Assembly: GCA_019308525.1 (NCBI GenBank)
Contig: JAFDIC010000176.1
Span: forward strand, 1 to 9,760
Source of the DNA: Deltaproteobacteria bacterium
GTDB taxonomy: Bacteria; Desulfobacterota; DSM-4660; Desulfatiglandales; HGW-15
DNA length: 9,760 nt
Direction: 5' to 3'
Both the position numbers and the translations under genes were made by a program. The notes beneath the pieces are model-generated. The model was given only the letters and a program-made list of their open reading frames with translations. It had not been told where the DNA came from and did not search any database. Positions 5,939-9,760 of the stretch are shown here, piece after piece. Each line of letters opens with the position of its first letter. Position 1 is the stretch's first letter.

Positions 5939-7378
5939 ATGGACATAAAGTTAGAAAAACTTGATGAAAACCGCTGGCTCATCCCCAGGAAAGGGGATAT
6001 GCGCGTACCCGGTCTTGTTTTTTCAAACCAGGTCCTCATTGATGAAATCAAGAAGGACCAGAGTCTTGTTCAGGTTGCCAATGTGGCCACACTTCCTGGC
6101 ATCGTCAGGTATTCCATCGCCATGCCGGACATGCACTGGGGTTACGGATTCCCCATCGGTGGCGTGGCTGCCTTTACCATGGAAGAGGGCATTGTCTCTC
6201 CCGGGGGAGTAGGTTATGATATCAATTGCGGCTGTCGCCTCATGACCACGGCTCTAAAGGCCCAGGACGTCTTACCTGTCATCAAAGAACTCGTAACAGC
6301 CCTCTTCAAGGATATCCCAACCGGGGTCGGTTCTACCAGCCCCCTGCGTCTTTCCAAGAGGGATGAGGCAAAGGTCGCCGTTGAGGGTGCCGCATGGGCG
6401 GTAAGAAACGGGTACGGCGAACCTCAAGACTTGGAAAGGACGGAGGACGGTGGCGCCATGGAAGGCGCCGATCCTTCTGTGCTCAGCGAACGGGCCATCA
6501 AAAGAGGTTTGGACCAACTGGGGACCCTGGGGTCCGGAAACCACTTCCTGGAGGTCCAGGTGGTGGACAAGATCTTTGATGAGGACATAGCCCGTGATTA
6601 TAACCTCTTTGAAGGGCAGATTACTGTCCTCATCCATTCGGGCTCCAGGGGCTTCGGTCACCAGATATGTGACGATTTCCTAAAAGAGATGGCCCAACAC
6701 GTCTCCACGACCGGAATATCATTACCCGACAGGCAGCTGGCATGTGCACCTCTTAAGTCGGACCTGGGCCGCCGGTATCTTTCTGCCATGGCCTGCGCGG
6801 CCAATTATGCCTGGGCAAACCGTCAGGTCTTGATGCACTTTACCAGGGAAACTTTTCAAAAAGCACTTTCCATCAGCCCCAGGGAGCTGGATATGCAGCT
6901 CCTCTACGATGTGTGCCATAATATCGCCAAGAAAGAGCTGCACGACGTGGATGGACAAGAACTGTTGCTATGTGTCCATCGGAAGGGCGCAACACGTTCC
7001 TTACCGCCCGGCCATGAGAAGGTCCCGGAAATCTATCGTCGTGCCGGACAACCGGTCCTCATCCCGGGAGATATGGGTACCCTTTCCTATGTACTTGCAG
7101 GCACTGAAGGCGCCCTCCAAGACAGCTTTGGGTCCAGCTGTCACGGTGCCGGCCGTGTCTTGAGTCGCAACCAGGCGGTCAAGGCAGCCAAGGGCCGGTC
7201 CATAAACCGCGAGCTTGAAGACAAGGGTATATACGTACAGTCCAGGGGCAAAAAGACACTTAAAGAAGAAATCCCTGAGGCTTATAAAGATGTATCCCGG
7301 GTAGTGGAGGTCGTCCACAACGCAGGGCTTGCCAAAAGAGTGGCCCGGCTCAGGCCCATAGGGGTAATCAAAGGCTGA
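5939..7378 (+). CDS. rtcB: RNA-splicing ligase RtcB (3'-phosphate/5'-OH RNA ligase)
   Basis: RtcB joins RNA ends carrying 3'-phosphate or 2',3'-cyclic phosphate to 5'-OH ends, using GTP and Mn2+ and passing through a His-GMP intermediate. The 479-residue product is the long archaeal-type form, compared with about 408 residues in E. coli. All expected metal and nucleotide ligands are visible: D94 and C97 in GYDINCGCR, H202 in GSGNHF, H233 in IHSGSRGFGHQ, H327 in DVCHNIAK, and the guanylylated H402 in FGSSCHGAGR. These align within one or two positions with Pyrococcus RtcB C98, H203, H234, H329 and H404. There is no intein. The ATG follows AGGTG at 5 bases and the archease stop at 8 bases, so the two form one operon. 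Likely roles are tRNA or rRNA repair after ribotoxin cleavage; no toxin or tRNA intron is present in the window to test this. Confidence 0.98.
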   Translation: MDIKLEKLDENRWLIPRKGDMRVPGLVFSNQVLIDEIKKDQSLVQVANVATLPGIVRYSIAMPDMHWGYGFPIGGVAAFTMEEGIVSPGGVGYDINCGCRLMTTALKAQDVLPVIKELVTALFKDIPTGVGSTSPLRLSKRDEAKVAVEGAAWAVRNGYGEPQDLERTEDGGAMEGADPSVLSERAIKRGLDQLGTLGSGNHFLEVQVVDKIFDEDIARDYNLFEGQITVLIHSGSRGFGHQICDDFLKEMAQHVSTTGISLPDRQLACAPLKSDLGRRYLSAMACAANYAWANRQVLMHFTRETFQKALSISPRELDMQLLYDVCHNIAKKELHDVDGQELLLCVHRKGATRSLPPGHEKVPEIYRRAGQPVLIPGDMGTLSYVLAGTEGALQDSFGSSCHGAGRVLSRNQAVKAAKGRSINRELEDKGIYVQSRGKKTLKEEIPEAYKDVSRVVEVVHNAGLAKRVARLRPIGVIKG

Positions 7379-7383
7379 TGCTC

Positions 7384-7527
7384 CGAGACCTTTGAAAAGC
7401 TCCCCCTTTTGCCCAATATCTGCATCAGGCTCAAATTTCAATCCTGAAAATACTCACGGTATTCCTGTGGTTGAAATTCTCGCCTTCCTTGATCCCGAAC
7501 AAGATTGGGGCCTTTTCAAAAGTCTCG
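7384..7527. repeat. 144-bp nested imperfect palindrome
   Basis: Three arm pairs share the same centre at about base 7456. The outer pair is CGAGACCTTTGAAAAG (7384-7399) against CTTTTCAAAAGTCTCG (7512-7527), 15 of 16 complementary. The middle pair is AATTTCAA (7434-7441) against TTGAAATT (7471-7478), perfect. The inner pair is AATAC (7449-7453) against GTATT (7459-7463), perfect, with a 5-base loop. Between outer and middle arms GCCCAAT/ATTGGGGC and ATCA/TGAT partly pair. It starts 6 bases after the rtcB stop, so it may end transcription from that side or stabilise the 3' end. Shape and size fit a REP/MITE-like interspersed element; no transposase is present. I recall similar sequences from deltaproteobacterial intergenic regions but cannot verify that here. 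Confidence 0.6.
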
Positions 7528-7580
7528 TTCCCTTTCAGCATTGCCTCCGCCAGTAACACTCTAATTTATCAATTGGAAGG

Positions 7581-7646
7581 TCTTCGGGTCAACAAAAAAA
7601 TGCCTGCCCCCCGGAAAATCCTCTGATATTGGATTTCCCCCGAAGA
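7581..7646. repeat. Nested inverted repeat upstream of the nucleotidyltransferase promoter
   Basis: TCTTCGGG (7581-7588) pairs perfectly with CCCGAAGA (7639-7646). Inside lies GGAAAATCC (7613-7621) with GGATTTCC (7631-7638), one bulged A. As RNA this would be a stem with a long side loop and an inner hairpin. No T-run follows, so a terminator is not supported. Confidence 0.35.
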
Positions 7647-7652
7647 AACTTC

Positions 7653-7684
7653 TTGCCCGCAAAGACCGCTTTATCTATTATAAT
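7653..7684 (+). promoter_or_regulatory. Candidate promoter for nucleotidyltransferase and acyl-CoA synthetase genes
   Basis: TTGCCC (7653-7658, 4 of 6) and TATTAT (7676-7681, 5 of 6) stand 17 bases apart. A perfect TATAAT (7679-7684) overlaps the second box but would be 20 bases from this -35. The predicted leader is about 160 bases long. Confidence 0.42.
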
Positions 7685-7852
7685 CCTTTAACAGTGTCCA
7701 CGCCTCCGGGGCGGGGCGAAATCCAAGAAGCAACAGCAATAGGGCCGCTTGCGGCGGTCATTGTCCAAGGATGAATCATTTGTATCATTCCAGATGCTTG
7801 AAACGGTGAAAGGGGAATCCTGGTCCTCAACAGGTATTTGAGACGGTTACTG

Positions 7853-8689
7853 ATGGGGGAATCTTCTCTGGATACGAGCACGGAAATTGCATCCATAGTT
7901 CTTGCAGCGGGCAAGGGCACGAGAATGGAAGGCTTCCACGGCAACAAGACCTTGCTGCCACTTGTCCCAGGGCCTTCGCCCTACCAGGGCTCCTATCCCA
8001 TACTGATTCATATCCTGACGCAATTGCCTCCCGGGCCAAAGGCACTTGTAGTCAATCACGAAAGCGACTCAGTCATAACGGCTACAAGGGAGTTCGATCT
8101 GACTTACTGTTTTCAGCCCTTAGTGAATGGCACAGGCGGGGCACTTCTTTGTGCCGGGGACTTCCTCGAGTCCATCGAAACTCCCCACCTCATCATCACC
8201 ATGGGAGATGTCCCCAACGTTAGGGCGACCACCTATCTCGGCCTGGCCCAGGGCCTGGGACAGGCAAGCTTGATGATTCTCGGTTTTCGACCCGAGGACA
8301 AGAAAAAGTATGGTGTGTTAGAGACACAGGGGAGAATGGTTAGGAGAATCATTGAATGGGAATACTGGCATCAATACCCCAAAGAGCGACAGGATGCACT
8401 CCAGATCTGCAACTCCGGAATCTATGCAGCAAGGAGGGAAGATCTCCTGCAATACTTTCCCCTGCTGAAAGAAAGACCCCATAAGGTTCGCAAGGAGCGC
8501 AACGGTAGGGTGCTGGAGATCCAGGAATTCTTTATCACCGACCTCGTAGAAATGATGGCCCGAGATGGCCTCTCCGTCAAGTATGTCCTTGCCCGGGACG
8601 AGGGAGAGGTAAGCGGCGTGGATGACCTTGCCGGCCTCAGAAGAGCCCAGGAGGTATTCCGGGCCCGAAAGGACACAGGAGGCACGTGA
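7853..8689 (+). CDS. Stand-alone GlmU-like sugar-phosphate nucleotidyltransferase
   Basis: The protein has a GT-A-like nucleotidyltransferase fold that normally forms an NDP-sugar from NTP and sugar-1-phosphate. It has 278 residues from the ATG at 7853. The order of motifs follows the GlmU pyrophosphorylase domain: IVLAAGKGTRM at 15-25, K32 in NKTLLPL, GTGGA at 93-97, MGDVPN at 117-122, GVLE at 154-157, CNSGIY at 186-191, EFFITDLVEMM at 225-235 and GVDDLAGLRRAQEVF at 255-269. The left-handed beta-helix acetyltransferase half of GlmU is absent: the gene stops here and the next gene is unrelated. GlmU has GVNN at the second metal ligand; here it is GVDD. An insert between K32 and the next helix (VPGPSPYQGSY) is also unusual. 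Its substrate is therefore not assignable. A TTG at 7838 would add five residues (MRRLL), with AGG only 3 bases before it; I prefer the ATG, though neither start has a strong ribosome site. Confidence 0.85.
   Translation: MGESSLDTSTEIASIVLAAGKGTRMEGFHGNKTLLPLVPGPSPYQGSYPILIHILTQLPPGPKALVVNHESDSVITATREFDLTYCFQPLVNGTGGALLCAGDFLESIETPHLIITMGDVPNVRATTYLGLAQGLGQASLMILGFRPEDKKKYGVLETQGRMVRRIIEWEYWHQYPKERQDALQICNSGIYAARREDLLQYFPLLKERPHKVRKERNGRVLEIQEFFITDLVEMMARDGLSVKYVLARDEGEVSGVDDLAGLRRAQEVFRARKDTGGT
8677..8682 (+). promoter_or_regulatory. Perfect ribosome binding site inside the upstream gene
   Basis: AGGAGG lies 8 bases before the acyl-CoA synthetase ATG and within the last codons of the nucleotidyltransferase, whose stop is one base before that ATG. 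This fixes the start at 8691 and indicates coupled translation. Confidence 0.85.
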
Positions 8690-8690
8690 C

Positions 8691-9760
8691 ATGGCAGCAG
8701 AAAGGACCCTAGGTGACAGGATATGGTACAAGAAATGGCCCCCCCAGGTGCCCAAATGTCTGGATTACCCGGACTACAGCCTTGGAGATTTTCTCAAGGA
8801 AACCGTCTCCAGATACCCTTCCCAAACAGCGGTCAATTTCCTTGATTCCAAGATCACCTATGGAGAGCTGTGGGAGATCGTAAAAGGCCTCGCCGCGGGC
8901 CTTTCGAGGCTGGGTCTCAAGAAGGGCGATGTCTGTGCCCTGCTATTGCCCAACTCTCCCCAGTATGTGGTAAGCTACTATGCTTGCCACCTCCTGGGTG
9001 TGACCGTCACTGCCATAAACCCCATTTACAAGGCGCTTGAAATTCAGCATCAGCTTAAGGATTCGGGGGCAAAGGTGTTGATCCTCCTGGACGCGGTTTA
9101 CGATGAAGCGGAAAGGGGCCTGAAGGGAACAGAGGTCCAACATGTGGTGAGCACGAATATCGTGGATCTTTGCGGCTTTTCAGTCCTCAAGCGGTGGCTG
9201 GGGAAGCTCCTAAGAAAGATCCCAAGCGGAAAGACGCCATCCCATGTCCACGGTTTCATGGGGCTCCTGGAGGCCTCCGGCTCCCATTTGCCTTCTGTCA
9301 AGACAGACCCCTGCGAAGACATAGCCGTACTTCAATATACGGGGGGTACGACAGGTCTCCCCAAGGGCGCCATGCTCACCCACAGGAACGTCATAGCAAA
9401 CGCAGTACAGTGCGAGGCCTGGCTTTGGAAAAGGAGCCCTGGTATGGGTATCATAGGCGTTCTCCCCCTCTTTCACTCCTATGCTATGACGACAGTAATG
9501 AATGCTGCTGTCCGCTTGGCCGGATTCCAGCTTCTGCTGCCGAGACCTCCGGCAGACATGGTAGATTTGTTTAAGTTGATCGAGAAATACGGTCCCGGCC
9601 ACGGCTTCATAATGCCCGGGGTAAGTATCCTTTTCAACAAGATCAACAACCACCCGAAGGCCGGTGAGTTCGACTTGAGCTCCTTGATCATGGCGGTATC
9701 AGGGGCAGGGCCTTTGCCCCTGGATGTCCAAGATCGTTTCGAGGAAATCACCGGAGCCAT
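8691..9760 (+). CDS. Long-chain acyl-CoA synthetase (AMP-forming), 3' end outside window
   Basis: A member of the ANL/AMP-binding superfamily that activates fatty acids to acyl-CoA through an acyl-adenylate, used in beta-oxidation or lipid synthesis. 356 codons are present with no stop before the right edge; full-length relatives have about 550 residues. An N-terminal YxxxxxPxxL-type region is followed by LGDFLKETVSRYPSQTAVNF, GVTVTAINPIYKALEIQHQLKDSGAKV and the adenylate P-loop YTGGTTGLPKGAMLTHRN from Tyr216 (base 9336). Then come VLPLFHSYAMTTVMN, a KYGPGHGFIMPGVSILFN segment and MAVSGAGPLPLDV. The later A-motifs (YGxTE and the C-terminal Lys) lie beyond the edge. The strong Shine-Dalgarno and the 1-base gap to the preceding gene show an operon. 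FadD-like is the best label, but chain-length preference cannot be read from this part. The gene does not appear as a closed frame because it is truncated. Confidence 0.93.
   Translation, partial: MAAERTLGDRIWYKKWPPQVPKCLDYPDYSLGDFLKETVSRYPSQTAVNFLDSKITYGELWEIVKGLAAGLSRLGLKKGDVCALLLPNSPQYVVSYYACHLLGVTVTAINPIYKALEIQHQLKDSGAKVLILLDAVYDEAERGLKGTEVQHVVSTNIVDLCGFSVLKRWLGKLLRKIPSGKTPSHVHGFMGLLEASGSHLPSVKTDPCEDIAVLQYTGGTTGLPKGAMLTHRNVIANAVQCEAWLWKRSPGMGIIGVLPLFHSYAMTTVMNAAVRLAGFQLLLPRPPADMVDLFKLIEKYGPGHGFIMPGVSILFNKINNHPKAGEFDLSSLIMAVSGAGPLPLDVQDRFEEITGA

Larger units (their letters stand above)
7379..7852. other. Gene-free stretch between rtcB and the nucleotidyltransferase
   Basis: About 470 bp without a supportable gene on either strand. 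From left to right it holds the 144-bp nested palindrome, a nested inverted repeat (7581-7646), a candidate promoter (7653-7684) and a leader of about 165 bases. The leader contains the tight palindrome GCCGC-tt-GCGGC (7744-7755), flanked by CAAT/ATTG (7737-7740 and 7760-7763), and a direct repeat ATCATT-tgt-ATCATT (7775-7789). The one frame reaching into it on the minus strand (7678-7947) lies partly opposite the nucleotidyltransferase and shows no family features. Confidence 0.6.

Noticed and set aside
7001..7441. 146-residue minus-strand frame opposite the rtcB 3' end and the palindrome
   Set aside because: It is antisense to the catalytic His402 region of RtcB, and its start lies inside the palindrome.
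7678..7947. 89-residue minus-strand frame before the nucleotidyltransferase
   Set aside because: It runs opposite the LAAGKGTRM coding region and has no ribosome site or recognisable motif.
9210..9653. Minus-strand and alternative plus-strand frames at the right end (9170-9574, 9210-9653, 9479-9760)
   Set aside because: All overlap the acyl-CoA synthetase, whose frame is open from 8691 to the edge with the YTGGTTGLPKG motif.
1..9760. CRISPR array, tRNA or rRNA gene, transposase, phage or toxin-antitoxin genes
   Set aside because: I looked for regularly spaced direct repeats, cloverleaf-like segments and mobile-element protein motifs on both strands and found none.

Overview
The window is ordinary bacterial chromosome with densely packed housekeeping genes and a few structured intergenic stretches. 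LolA and a long-form FtsK point to a Gram-negative with an outer membrane. The small Cys-rich zinc protein, the LolA subtype (IYFKPPH...SDGKTLWWYIPDK), the long-form RtcB with archease, and the GC-moderate intergenic palindromes recall Desulfobacterota (former Deltaproteobacteria). That taxon is inferred from remembered family resemblance, not from a search.

Layout. Bases 2-1852 (+) hold the 3' part of ftsK, cut by the left window edge. It overlaps lolA (1849-2478, +) by 4 bases. lolA ends tail-to-tail, with a 7-base overlap, against a minus-strand operon: a MoxR-type AAA+ ATPase (3634-4548) followed by a CoxE-like VWA protein (2472-3671). A 380-bp gene-free stretch rich in inverted repeats comes next, then a minus-strand Cys-rich zinc-binding protein (4929-5216). 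A 285-bp divergent region carries a good sigma70-type promoter and several hairpins. It leads into the archease-rtcB operon (5502-5930 and 5939-7378, +). A second gene-free stretch of about 470 bp holds a 144-bp nested palindrome and a second candidate promoter. The window ends with a stand-alone GlmU-like nucleotidyltransferase (7853-8689, +) and the 5' part of a long-chain acyl-CoA synthetase (8691-9760, +), cut by the right edge.

How the genes work together. FtsK (chromosome segregation) and LolA (lipoprotein transport) share a junction but not an obvious pathway. MoxR-ATPase and VWA proteins form a known chaperone-type pair that activates a client enzyme; no client is visible here. Archease is the dedicated activator of the RNA ligase RtcB, so that pair is a complete RNA-repair/ligation module. 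The nucleotidyltransferase and acyl-CoA synthetase look translationally linked, but no shared pathway can be proven from the window.

I found no clearly new biological system. The best leads are the structured 5' leader of the archease-rtcB operon, the two palindrome-rich intergenic elements, a LolA that seems to lack a segment of about 25-30 residues, and the GlmU-like enzyme with a changed metal-site motif.
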